Positions 38,107-48,875 of a stretch of 64,000 bases of DNA are shown here, one piece after another (the first letter of the stretch is position 1; each line of letters opens with the position of its first letter). A program made the position numbers and the translations under genes. Where the stretch lies: assembly GCA_009823395.1 (NCBI GenBank), contig CM020520.1, positions 3,324,501 through 3,388,500 of the forward strand. Direction: 5' to 3'. The notes beneath the pieces are model-generated. The model was given only the letters and a program-made list of their open reading frames with translations, did no database searches and was not told the origin of the DNA. The stretch comes from Thamnaconus septentrionalis (taxonomy: Eukaryota; Chordata; Actinopteri; Tetraodontiformes; Monacanthidae).

Positions 38107-38150
38107 TTAAAGTGGCAGTCCACCCAAAGCTGAGATTTCACCCATTCACT
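38107..38150 (+). repeat. Degenerate terminus-like repeat
   Basis: TTAAAGTGGCAGTCCACCCA followed by AT-rich sequence. It shares the TTAAAG-n-CAGTyCrCC framework with the motif at 59,739 and is probably a decayed copy of the same family. Confidence 0.25.
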
Positions 38151-39344
38151 GCTTTTGGTGGCATTTGCTAAATTCACTCAACAAGTTTCACGGAACGCGA
38201 TGACACCCGGTGGTTTGAACGCTCCACTGTTTTCGTCTGAACACTATCGGTGTGTTTTGAACGACTCACAGCTAATTGTGGTCAGCCGCGAATTGACCAG
38301 GACGAATACATTAAACCCCAGTCTGTCACATCATCCCTTAATTCATCATCAAAGACACAAAAAATGCAGCGCATATCCAGTCAACGGGGCGTCAAGCAGG
38401 AAGTGGCAAAAATAAAAATAACACGGCTGGTGACAAATGCGACCAATTAAAGCGCCGTTGATCCCGGCAGCCGTACACTTCGAGCCGCCCGCGTGAACGT
38501 TTTTTTGTTCGCATGCTCGTGTGACAGGAGGCGTGTGACGGCGCTGAGCGAGGGAGCTGTGACACCTGGCGTGTCAGAAAACAGAGGAAGCTGCTGCCGA
38601 CTTGAACTGACAAACATTCCTCCTGGCAGAAGGTTTCATCTGTGTCTAATTGATTTTAAGGGGTGAATGTGGCTTTTCATCTGTTTTCTTTTGTTTTTTC
38701 CTGTCGGCGGATCACATCACTTGACAACCACCAACAATTACCAATAGTCGGGCTCTGTTGTCTCTGCCAAGGACTCCTGTTGGGGACGAGAATGTTTGAG
38801 AGTTGAAATGGCTTTTTTTTCTCCAGCCAGTCTCTTGAAATCATGCAAATTTGTTTCCAGATTCTTTTTTTCCATGACAAACAAAGCCGCTGCGGCGTGT
38901 TTGGGTTTTGGTAGCTGCCCTTGCTTTCCTGAATGCTTTTTGTTGACACCACAGCAGTTGCATGGGGATGTTTTTCTATCGTCACTATTTATTTATTGTA
39001 GATTCGAGGACACAGTCGTCGTTGGCTTCCGCCGTGTTGGCATGAGGATTTGCGGGCGGAAAATTCCTCTTCTTTTGTCAACCGGACTTTAAATTCCGAC
39101 CTGTGTCAGAGGAGGCGCAAACATTTCCTCCGCATTTTGACGGAATGAAAAAAAAGAGAGAAACATGGCAAAGTGAGAGCACACTGGCAGAATGCAGGGA
39201 TCAAGAGGGCAGCAAATGTTTACTCCTGCATTCGGGGGCGGGGGCAAGGGGGAGGCGGCTAGATAATTAGAATGACATTTAGCGCGAGGCAACGCTCTCC
39301 AGCTGTGTCGTCCGCTGGCTGTTCGTTTGGCGGCACATCATTAA

Positions 39345-39384
39345 ATATCAACATGGCAGCGCTGATATAAATCAACATGGCCGC
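39345..39384 (+). promoter_or_regulatory. Paired YY1-like sites
   Basis: ATATCAACATGGCAGC (39,345-39,360) and AAATCAACATGGCCGC (39,369-39,384) form a near-direct repeat, each containing a YY1-like ACATGGCnGC core. Confidence 0.25.
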
Positions 39385-40194
39385 GGCCGTGAACCCCGAG
39401 GAGTCAAACGGAGGCTCGGCGGCGCTCGGCGGCGGTGGGCGGAGAGTCGGCAGCAACCTTCGCGCTGGCAAATGAGGTGAAAGCGGTTGCGCTTAGCGCT
39501 AAGGATGCTGGTGACCGTGCCCCCCCAAACCCTCCCCACCCCCAGCTCAAGCGGTGCCAAAGGAAGAATCCAGGAGGTCACATGAGCAGGTCGCTGCAGC
39601 GCCCACCACCACCACCACTGCTGCATTCTGGGCCGCGGTGGGACTTAATGAGTGGCAACAGTGGGCCGCTAGTGACGTCCCAATGTATGTGCTGCCATTA
39701 GCTGAGTGCAGAACCGGGCCGGGGGGGCACCGTGACATGACGTGAACCCCACCCCCCCTCCTCCTTTCATTTCCCTCCCTCTTGAATTAATGGAAGCCGG
39801 GAGAGACGCAGGGATGTGGCGCCGGCTGCGTCGTATTTAAATGACGCCCTGAGCCCTTTATCCAGTGGGGGGGTCAGTGGGGGTTGGTGGGGGGAGAACA
39901 TGGCATTAACGTGAGGGGCCAAGCAACGGCGTATGTTTTCGAATTAATGCAGTGAGAGGGGGGAGGTGTGGGGGGGTATTGATTCCCCCCACGACTCTGA
40001 CTCTGGAATGAAGCCAGCGAGTCGGAGCTGAGCTCATTAGACCCCGGCTCCACAACAGAAACACACCGAGATAAAAAGGTAGGCGGTGGTTGCAGGGGGG
40101 GGGAGTGTAGGTTTAAAAAAAAAAAAATAATTAAAAGTCCAGACTCAATAAGAGCCTGCGGAACTCCGGTCACGTACGGTGGCGTCTCAAGGCT

Positions 40195-40197
<3 letters not shown>

Positions 40198-40230
<33 letters not shown>
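40198..40230 (+). repeat. (CAG)11 triplet tract
   Basis: Eleven perfect CAG units directly before the ATG at 40,233. It encodes Gln, Ser or Ala depending on frame. The Gln frame ends at the TGA immediately after the tract. Confidence 0.95.
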
Positions 40231-40231
<1 letters not shown>

Positions 40232-40232
40232 G

Positions 40233-40292
40233 ATGTCCAACGTGAAGCGCAGCTACAGCTACAGCTTCTCCCTGGTGGAGTCGGCCGGGAGG
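40233..40292 (+). CDS. Possible short coding start after a CAG tract
   Basis: An ATG at 40,233 directly follows (CAG)11. An in-frame TGA lies just before the repeat, so translation in this frame could not begin earlier than the tract. The first 20 codons all end in G or C, and the peptide has a regular Ser/Tyr/Phe pattern (MSNVKRSYSYSFSLVESA). After that the wobble bias fades, although the frame stays open to about 40,493, so any real exon would be short and spliced, for example at the weak donor-like GGG|GTGCGA near 40,319. I recognise no family. High local GC content could produce the bias by chance. Confidence 0.2.
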
Positions 40293-41148
40293 GGAGGGGC
40301 GACCTGGGCTGTAGCCTCGGGGTGCGAGATGCACCGAGGGATCCTACCAGGAAGCCTGTTGAGGTTATTTACATGTAGTGCGGAGCCAGAGGCCTCAGTC
40401 AGGCTCTGCATGATTTCTCTGCACTCCCCTCATCCAGAGGTGTTGACTTTTTTCCATTTTTGTTCTTCTCTTCTTACCACTGGCGAGAGATAAATGCTCG
40501 CAGTTACTTTTAAGTAGGCAGGGGAAATAAAAGGATGAAAATGAAAATGATCTGCAAGGGGGTTTCTTATAAATATTTCATTCGCTGAACGTTTCCAAAA
40601 TCTACAGGTTTTGTCCTGTAGAAGCGTAAAAGAAACTGCCGGTGTAAAAAAAGATTCACTATCAAGAAAGAAATAAACGGGTCAAGACTAGCAGTGTGTG
40701 CAATACCACCACAGTGCCTCTAGGGCTCCGAACCTTCCCAGACACATATGTCTTTTTAACACCTGGCTGTTTTGGTTCTGTGGCTACAGGTGTCTTTGCT
40801 TTTTTTTCCTTGCACACATCCCTCTGAGAGGCACAGAAAGACATGAAACGTCGCTGCCGTGTGTGCGTCAAAGCCGCCCTGCGATCCTCTGCGCGACTTT
40901 AGACGCAGCGGCGCTGCAGCCCGGGAGGTGGGAGTCGGTAGTGGCGGCACGGAACGAACGCTGTGTCGGGCTCCAAGGTTTTTCACTCTCATTACGGCCG
41001 AGATTTGTGCAGAGCCGACTCGTTTGAAAAGAGCACATCAATGAACGTTGTTGTCATGGTTTCCTTTGTCGGAGGCCTTGCTGGAAGGAAGGAGTCACTT
41101 TGGAACGCTGTGTACTTGCGCTGGGGAAGAAAGCGTGTGTGAGTCGCA

Positions 41149-41174
41149 CGTGTGTGTGTGTGTGTGTGTGTGTG
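41149..41174 (+). repeat. (TG)12 microsatellite
   Basis: TG run continuing with CG and CC interruptions to about 41,202. Confidence 0.9.
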
Positions 41175-41944
41175 CGTGCCTGTGTGCCTGTGAGTGTGTG
41201 TCACGTACGAGGGGTGAGGAGAGGACAGAGGCTCCTTGGCAGAGCCAATGAAAGCTTTGCTAACCTTTCGACTGAGGCGGGGAACAGGGACACAAAAAGG
41301 GAGGAAAACGTTGCCTGTTTGAAGTTCTGTCCGACTGTTAGCGGATTTCATCTTCCCGAAGCCTCCGCTCTCCTTCCCTCCTTCCGCTTCCCGCCACCGC
41401 CGCTGCCACCGTTGCTATAGGAACCGCTGCCTTTTTACTGGCTGGGGAAGGATCCCGATCCAACTAACCCCGGTGCCTTGGAAGTCGGCGAACAAATGAC
41501 GAGACATCATGTCGTGTTGTGATTTTGGTATGAAAGGGGGAGGAGGAAAAAGACTTTTTTCTGAGGGCTGCAGCATCTCTCTGCGTGTCTTCAGTGGTGT
41601 CCGGCGGCCTCAGTAGAGTTTGAAAGTGATGGGCCTGACTTGGCAAAACAAATCATTTCAAACGGTGCACCGCATCCGTCAACAGCCGCTGACAGTTACG
41701 ACTCACTTTCAGCCAGCAGGTTCGACTTGGACTCTAATTCCAAGTTGTTTTTTGTGTGTGTGGCGAGGGGATATTGTTGTTGCTTTTTTGCAAAGGCCAA
41801 AAAAAAAAGAGAGATGATTTTATTCACAATCACAAGGGAAGACCTTGGAGGGGCCTCCACTTCCAGATCTTTCCAAACCTGCCACTCTCTCTCTTATTTC
41901 CAAAGGATTGTGTGTGCGATCGACACTCATGTTGCTCGCTAGCT

Positions 41945-42138
41945 TGCGGTAATGTATCAGGTGACATGTATCAGGAGACAAGCGCCTTGACATGTGTCAA
42001 GAGTTGAGCGTTAGATGGACATAACAGAGAGAATCCGGTAATATTTCAAACTAAAATTGTTCAGACTCAGATAATGAATGAAACCAAATGACCCACGGAC
42101 CGGCACCGGTCCGCGGCCCGCTGGTTGGGGACCTCTAG
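41945..42138 (-). mobile_element. hAT-type DNA transposon terminal fragment
   Basis: On the minus strand the end reads AGAGGTCCCCAACC, then a GC-rich palindromic block built around CGGACCGGTGCCGGTCCG (about 42,097-42,114). This terminal block is characteristic of a widespread vertebrate and fish hAT group as I know it. The adjoining AT-rich part looks like the subterminal region. No transposase frame is present and no opposite terminus was found, so this is a non-autonomous or truncated copy. The inner boundary is approximate. Confidence 0.55.
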
Positions 42139-43492
42139 TTTAGGGTAATCTTGTCTTCCAGTCAAAGTCTGACACTGACTCACCCGTGCCACAACATGAC
42201 AAAACTGAAAACAAGAGATCCGCTCGCCGGCTAAGTGTTGGGAAGCGATGGAAAGTTGCTCCGCCGACGCCGACGGCGGCAGGACTGGAAACTCTTTGGC
42301 CAAACTCTCCGGATGCGGCGGCCATTTATCAGGCCGACTGTAATGAACAAAAGCACTATCAGGGAACTTTTTGTTCGCCGCTCAATACCGTATCTGTCCT
42401 CTGTCACTATCTAGTTAGCGGCGCTCTGAGGGATCGCCCTGCCTGACATTTGGGACCCGTCAGATGCGGTGATGGATGATTGGGGGGTGATGAGGGGGGG
42501 TCGGGTGGTGGTGGTGGTGGTGGGTGGGGTGGTCGTGTGAAGCACCTAAACGCTCTGGTCTCTCGGCAGCCGGGGACGTTTCATTCAGCACCACTCAGCT
42601 TCAGTTCAGATGAGTTCAGCTGTTGTCCCAGCGTGGAGGACAGAAGTGCTTCGGTCTTTGTAACTACACAATAAACGGAGAGACGCTGATGCAATAACTG
42701 ACAAGAGGATCACTCGGCCTCCTTAAAGTCTCCCACACGTGACGCTTTAGCGCAGCGGCCAATAAACCGGGTGCATGCGCTGATGGAGCTTTCATTTTTA
42801 AAGAGGCGTCATAAAGATGATATGATGGTGTGGATCTGCAGCGCAGTCACAAAATATACATGCATATATATATTAATATATGTGTGCGTATCACAAAATC
42901 ATTGTGCAAACAGCTTTACAGACTCACTGCTGCTTCTCTCTATGAGAGACGCTCGACATCGCAGTGCTGTTACAGCTCCTGTTGTGAAATGTGGAGGAAC
43001 TATTTTTCTACATTTTGCTTCATAACAGACATATTTCACAAATGCTCTCAAAATGGCACGTCGAACTGACAAAGGCCTCCCTCATTGCACGGAAACGTCC
43101 AAGCGACCCGTCATTATTCTTGACTTGCGTCCGTCTGGATGAAGATTTTTCCTCTGGTGTCGCTGCAGGATTAATCACCAGCCTGCTTCTCCGTCCTTGT
43201 CTGATCTGGTGAGATCATCTCTGTTGATTTGGACGCCGCACCACAACAGCAGCGGCGGTGGGTGATGGATCACCTGCGGTGGGCGCTAATGAGCTTCCTT
43301 AATCCACAGGTCGTCTTTATTGTTCGCCGCCTCCCTTTGTTGGCTGATTTGTGGGAAGTGACGCCAGCGCCGAACAGGACTTTCTCTCAGCGTTGACGTT
43401 GGACTTCTCGGAGGATTTTCAGGATGTTTTTGGAATCTTGAATGAAACAGAAACACACACACGCGCGCCACAGATACACACATTAAGCCCCC

Positions 43493-43495
<3 letters not shown>

Positions 43496-43525
<30 letters not shown>
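43496..43525 (+). repeat. (CA)15 microsatellite
   Basis: Pure run. A second CA tract follows 160 bp downstream. Confidence 0.95.
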
Positions 43526-43527
<2 letters not shown>

Positions 43528-43666
43528 GGCCCCCTATGTTAGCTGGTGTAATAGCACGGCAGGTCTGGTGAGAAGAAGCTTTACCATGCATGAGTGGCGG
43601 GCTCGCCGCCTCAACCTTTTTACATTCACAAAGCCAATTCCCCCGACCGCCATATCTCCGACACTC

Positions 43667-43683
43667 ACTCTCTCTCTCTCTCA

Positions 43684-43739
<56 letters not shown>
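43667..43739 (+). repeat. (TC)n(CA)27 compound microsatellite
   Basis: A short TC run (43,667-43,682) followed by a pure CA run (about 43,686-43,739). Confidence 0.95.
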
Positions 43740-43740
<1 letters not shown>

Positions 43741-43919
43741 CTCACCGCTTCCGTAGCTTCTCCTCTCTGATTGCAATTAGTGAATTATGCACTTGGACTT
43801 TGGCCAGCTATGCAGGATTAAATTATTCATAAATGTTAATAGGCGATTTCTCCTGCCGCCCCCCCATCCCACCCAACCCCACCCCACCCCTCCAACCGAG
43901 GGCCCGGGCTCATACAACC

Positions 43920-44065
43920 CATGCCGGAGTGATAATATTGACCTTTTCATTGGGGCATGTTATTAGAAGCTGCTCTCTATTAAAACAAATGATGACATTG
44001 TCTGCGAAGCGCAATACAATAAGTCATTTCAAAGGGATTACTTCAGCTTCCGCCCCGGCGAGAGC
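43920..44065. other. Candidate conserved noncoding island
   Basis: Repeat-free 140 bp with GATAATATTGACC, TGTTATTAGAAG, TATTAAAACAAATGATG and CAATACAATAAGTC, flanked by C-rich and G-rich low-complexity DNA. The sharp composition change at both sides suggests a constrained block. Confidence 0.35.
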
Positions 44066-45439
44066 AAGAGTAAACTCAATACGAGCTGGGGGAGGAGGGA
44101 GTGGGGAGGGGGGGGGCGAGGGGGGGGTCGGACTAAAATGAACAATGACGGATGAAGCAAACAGTAGCCGAGGGCCGGAAGGAAGGAAAAAAAGTGGAGT
44201 AAAAGACAACAACAGGCGAGTGGCGCCGTGCGGGTCACATGACGTGTTCAGCTCACTTGGCTCTGCGTGTGGATACATTTGCAGTCTGAAGAAACCTGGA
44301 GAACAATGTTGGTCTACGCCCACAAATGGACTGCGTGATGATCCTGCCTGATGAATATTGCAGAATAGCGCAGAGTTTCTTCAGTCGACTCGACGATTCG
44401 GTTGTTTTGGTTTTTTTAAGCTCACGATTTAACGCAACACAGGTTGACAAAGTGGCGTGAAAGCTCCGCCACGCTCTCCACTTTTTCTTTTCTCCTGCAC
44501 ACACACACGCTGAGACAGACAGTGACAGTGACAGCAGCTGCTCATGGCTGGTTGGCTCCGACGACCAGCTGGCTGTTCTGTTCCCGCTCCGCCGAGCGCC
44601 CGTCGCTTGGTGGCTGCGCCCGAGTGTCGCCGTCTCCCCCACTTCCTGCGCGGCAGGAAGTAGACGCGCCTGATCTCAGTCAGTCAGTGTGAGGGGAGGA
44701 TGACTGGAGTCGGACCGTCGGGCCGATGACACAGAAGTCACACGAAGCGACCGGAGTGAGTCATTGACTGCCTGCAAAAGAAAATAGGGAGGGCGTTTAG
44801 TTAACTTGATTTTTTAATTTTCTTTGAATGTTTTCCTCACTCGAGGTGGAGGTTTCCTTCCTTCAGCGGTTTGTCACGGCTCTTGGCTCGCTCCGCGTGT
44901 CCCCTCCTTCCCACCCTTCCCGTCCGTCCGTCCGTCCAGGTTTTCTGGCCGTGTGTTTCCTGCGATGAAACCCTTTGACAGCCTTGGTATTTGGCGCTGA
45001 GCTCATCCAGCCGCGTCTGGTGGCAAGTGGGCAACCCTCCAGGATCATCCCCGCTGAGCAGGCCTGCCTGCCTGCCTGCCTGGGTGAAATGAAATTAGGG
45101 AAGACATGATGGCACAGTCATCCTTTCCCCACCCACAGGCTGATTGCATTAGCCCGGCATAAACTCGATTTGGTACTTTTCTATGGCCACTGGAGAGGAA
45201 TTGATTTGGATTTGGCCTAACTGGCTCAGCCACATGTCCTGGGCCGACAGCAGCGATCTGGGAGGAGCGTTTGGGTCGGCGGCGGTTCTGCAGGTGGTGC
45301 GGTTGGAGGCTCACCATCAGGCAGCGACTCTGTGAAAACTGACAGATCAAGTTTTCAATATTGCGACTGCGGAGGCAAGTCAGACCTGTCCGCTGCATTG
45401 ACGCTCCACTCATAACACTGAGCACATTTTCATACCCGA

Positions 45440-45570
45440 GCAATAAGAGCAGCGGCTTCGCCTGCCTGGATATGCATACATCTATATATCTATGTTTTAA
45501 TGTATAAAATATGCATGATAATAATATATGGTGGAATTGAAAGACCATAAATAAGTCTGCACAGTGTTGT
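45440..45570. other. AT-rich TATA/ATGCAT-dense segment
   Basis: GGATATGCATACATC, AAAATATGCATGATAATAATATATGG and ACCATAAATAAG in succession, with two TATGCAT palindromes 47 bp apart. It could be an enhancer with POU or homeodomain sites, or a decayed AT repeat. Confidence 0.25.
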
Positions 45571-45614
45571 TGATGCGGTGCACCGTGCACGCCGCTCCCA
45601 CAGGGTCAGGCGGG

Positions 45615-45616
<2 letters not shown>

Positions 45617-45652
<36 letters not shown>
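45617..45652 (+). repeat. (CTG)12 triplet tract
   Basis: Twelve perfect CTG units on plus. On minus they read as Gln-12 in an 85-codon open frame (45,497-45,754). I cannot identify that frame and treat it as unproven. Confidence 0.95.
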
Positions 45653-45653
<1 letters not shown>

Positions 45654-46043
45654 AGCCTCCAGCGTGCGGAAGAAGAGTGATGCATGGCACTAATGGCGGG
45701 TTTAATTGGAGAGAACGGCGTGCGGCGTCCTCGTGGGGCCTCTTCCACTACCATGATGCACTACCTTTTTATGCGCGAACACACACTGGCCTCTGCACAC
45801 CTCTGAATGGTTAAACAATTAATAGGCCCCTGATATGTTTTACTTTGGAGGTGCAGTTAATACACTTTAGATGCGAGTCGCTTAATGAAACAGTTCTTTA
45901 TGCTGATGACTGTGTAATGCATTTGAATGTATGTATGTATTCTGGCCTTTTCTTTCTGGTTAGAATTAGATGCGATTGAAATGCCGATGTCGTGCACGGA
46001 AAGACACGGAAGCACATCACAAACACAAAATAATTTTTGCGCC

Positions 46044-46080
46044 GCCCAGCACAGCGCAGCGCAGTGCAACGCAGCGCAGG
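46044..46080 (+). repeat. Degenerate pentanucleotide (GCGCA)n
   Basis: CAGCGCAGCGCAGTGCAACG-type run, about seven units. Confidence 0.8.
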
Positions 46081-46828
46081 AAGATGTTTCAACTCTGTGA
46101 ACCTGTGATCAAAGTATTGTCCCAAGGATGTGACAAAGTCATTCTTCCCTGGCGGGGAGGCTTCAAAGAGGACCTCGGCAGGAAGGAAGGGGCTGCGGCG
46201 GCTTCAGCCTCCCCACAAAAGACACCAACCTGCTTTTTTTTTTCTCTCTTTTTTTTCTGAAAATGGCCTCCTGCCCAGAGCAATTACACTGATAGAAGGA
46301 GTCGTTCTGCATCAGCCGTCACCTCTAATCCAGCCTCTGACGACTCTGGATGCTGGATGTTGTTCAGGCCACATCAGAAAAAAAAAAAAAAAAAATCCAA
46401 ACCAGGTTGACCAACTTTAAAGCGTCGACTGGACTGTGCTGTGGATGATGAGCTTTTACCTAAACACTGAAACAGAGGCGGTGCCGTGAGGAGGCTCGGC
46501 CTTGAAGACCTTACGTTCTTTCCATATATATGCCTGCAAGCACCCTCCAAGTCTTTGGACCACCGAGGAGAGTCAAGCAATGCAGCCTGCAGAAAACACA
46601 GCAAAGAAATAAAGAGAGGGGAAGGAGAAGAATGAACGTTATGAAAATAAACAACAGCAATTTACCCTAAAGTGCAATTATACAATAACTCTCTCTGCTC
46701 AGTAATGATGGATTATCTAAGATGTGTGAATTTATTTTTGCATAAACAGGAAGCAGGTAGTCATATATAAGATGTAGAGCCCACACGCACATACAGAAAT
46801 GCTGTTTTTGTTGTTTGGTTTTTTTTAC

Positions 46829-47100
46829 AGTCGCTCGCGATCACAAACCCGTGCATCCTCTCTGCCGCCTCTACAGGATCAGGGGGGCGAGGCAGAGCGT
46901 CCCAGACACCCTCCTCACCAGCAGCGCCATCCGCGATATCTAATCCTTCCAGCTCAGTCTGGGTCTTCTCAACTGCAACAAGCAGGGAAGCAATTCCGAG
47001 TGGAGCCGGCCCAGACAGGAGAATCACAAACAGGATGTGAATCACTGTGAAGCCCCAAACATCCGACATCCGACCCCCTGTGGGAGTGAGTTTGGCATTG
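46829..47100 (-). CDS. Candidate coding exon, unknown membrane-type protein
   Basis: I do not recognise this protein. Read on the minus strand, the segment is open throughout and lies inside a longer open frame (46,761-47,270). From the internal ATG at 47,069 I tallied 84 codons by eye. G occupies about 46% of first, 17% of second and 32% of third positions, and T about 12%, 32% and 32%, which is the usual signature of translated DNA. The product would have a hydrophobic stretch of about 25 residues (roughly residues 7-33 after that Met) that could be a signal anchor or membrane segment, followed by an acidic Gly/Ala/Glu-rich part. The upstream border looks like a splice acceptor (a pyrimidine run ending CCGCAG at 47,101) and the downstream border like a weak donor (GT at 46,828). 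It could equally be a decayed retrogene or transposon fragment. No partner exon is certain; another coding-like minus-strand frame lies at 47,965-48,192. Confidence 0.3.
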
Positions 47101-47489
47101 CTGCGGCGGGAAAATAAAAATCTATATTTACTGTATATATCTAAGGATGCAGTCACTAGTTTGGGGCCAAGGAGTGGGTTAAAACACATTTGCAATTTCA
47201 GAATTTGGATGTGCGTGTCGGCAGTGTGTGACGGCCAACACATTGGAATAAAAAGGAACCAATTTGCCAAACAACAAGCGTGAATCCCTCTGGAGTCCCA
47301 GAGTCCTCGGCGAAGCGTCGAGCGGCCGGCTGGGACAGACGGACGGACGGACAGACGAACTTAGGACCGACTGCCGGCGCACATTTGCAGAGCAAATGAT
47401 CCCTGACAACACAACAAGTCCCAAATCAACAAAAACACATGCCGGAGAGTCCGGCGCACGTTCAGATGTGGAGGGTTTTTACTGTGTTT

Positions 47490-47600
47490 TTTTTTGGTGC
47501 TACATGCTTTGTTGCAGTAATTAGGAGCCCAGAGTGAAACGTTCACAGCACAGTCTGGTGCAACACATTAAGCCTAATTACACGGGGTTATGTGTGAAAA
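47490..47600. other. Candidate conserved noncoding island
   Basis: GCAGTAATTAGGAG and, inverted, AAGCCTAATTACAC are about 55 bp apart, giving two TAATTA homeodomain cores in opposite orientation with CTTTGTTGC (SOX-like) upstream. Confidence 0.35.
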
Positions 47601-47964
47601 TAGTTTTCCCTGCAGAGGTACACAAGCCGCATTCGACAAACCCGACAACGTGCACTTTCATTCTGTCTGAACCAGCTCGTCGGTTAATTTCGAGAGCGCA
47701 GCAAAAATTACAAACGGCCTCCATACTTGACTCAGACTTGACATTTAAACTAGAAATTGGCTTTGAGAGAAATGAAAAAAGGTCTCGTAAGCAATTCTGC
47801 CACCAAGACCAGAGAGGGTAAAAAATGACAGAACGCACGGCACGACTTCTCAACAACCTCCACATCCCGGCCCCAGCTCTGCCTGGAGCTGATGTATTTC
47901 TGCCTCTTGGAGAATCAAGAAAATATTCAGATTCTGAACAGATTCTGGGTAGGAACCCGATCAG

Positions 47965-48192
47965 TCATTGGACACAACCATGAAGTAGGAAAGGGTTGAA
48001 GATGGTGCAGCTGCACTGGAGGACACGGCTGATGAGTAAGGTGAGGTCAGTCATTAAATGGATGAAGACCAGGGCCACGGTCCGGCTCGGTTCCTGAGGA
48101 TCCACGTGATCCTCGATCGTGGCCGATGGTCCTTCAAACTGAGCAACAGCGAAGGCTGCGTTCCTCAGCTGCTTCAAGCCGCCGTGTTGCAT
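47965..48192 (-). CDS. Weak candidate coding segment, unknown
   Basis: A 75-codon minus-strand frame from an ATG to a stop codon. About two thirds of third positions are G or C, and T is concentrated in second positions, which is mildly coding-like. The predicted peptide has a hydrophobic C-terminal half rich in Leu, Ile and Cys, and no motif I can name. It lies upstream, in minus-strand sense, of the stronger candidate at 46,829-47,100, so the two could be exons of one transcript. Against this, the plus strand of the same interval also gives a 47-codon frame that looks equally protein-like, and a plus-strand donor-like AAG|GTGAGG occurs near 48,040. I treat it as unproven, possibly part of an old mobile element. 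Confidence 0.15.
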   Translation of the reverse strand: MQHGGLKQLRNAAFAVAQFEGPSATIEDHVDPQEPSRTVALVFIHLMTDLTLLISRVLQCSCTIFNPFLLHGCVQ

Positions 48193-48739
48193 CCGATGTG
48201 ATGTAACCGACCGTCAAACGCACCCTGAAAGGATGCACCTCCTGAGGAGATGAGAAGCAGAAGAGGAAACAAAGAGGTCACAGTGCTGTGAATGAAGCGT
48301 GTCACATGAGTAAGAGTCTTCTGCCTTCCCATTGGTCCTCGTCACGATACACTAAACCCTGACCAGCCGGAGTGTCATCGTCTGCCACCAAATAACGTGA
48401 TAATCGACCTGATTTTGTGTAACGTGATCCCGGCGGGCGCATCCGTGTGCAGCTTATATTGATATTCATGGGAATTTGCGCTCGCCGCACTGTTTGTTTG
48501 CGTAATGGTGCGGCCAAAATTGTCCTCGGCGAGGCGCGGGGCCTCCTCGCTTCACGCCGTGATATTTCAGCCGGGCGGCGACCATCAAACAAACTCATCA
48601 CACTCGCAGACAATGATAAGTCTTTGTTGTTTCACATTTCTTTCAAGGCCCCGTGTGTGAAGGGCATCCTAACACACAAACACACACACACACACAGGCA
48701 CTGAGTGGGGGAGTGGGGGAGGTTGACTCATTGGAAGCA

Positions 48740-48875
48740 CGCTGCCTGTTGTAATTATAGAAGGTCATGGTTTTGCATGGACAAGCAGCCAAAGCCTGAG
48801 CCCGTCGCTTTGTATCGTTATGCTAATCCACCTCCATGATTACTGTGGCCTGGCTTATGCCTCAATAGAATAGTG
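48740..48875. other. Candidate conserved noncoding island
   Basis: TTGTAATTATAG, GTTATGCTAATCCACC (bicoid/OTX-type TAATCC), CATGATTACTG and CTCAATAGAATAG in 110 repeat-free bases. Confidence 0.35.

Larger units (their letters stand above)
34550..40190. other. Noncoding background with decayed repeats
   Basis: 35.4-36.3 kb has the uneven, C/T-rich look of old retrotransposon ends and carries the CTCF core. 36.3 kb and 38.1 kb hold repeat termini. I recognise no coding sequence. Confidence 0.5.

Noticed and set aside
42583..42603. Second REST site
   Set aside because: Only the left half-site TTCAGCACC is present; the right half does not fit.
47825..47983. 52-codon plus-strand frame starting at an ATG
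   Set aside because: Reads like a protein, but its first-position G is only about 25% and nothing supports it beyond being open.
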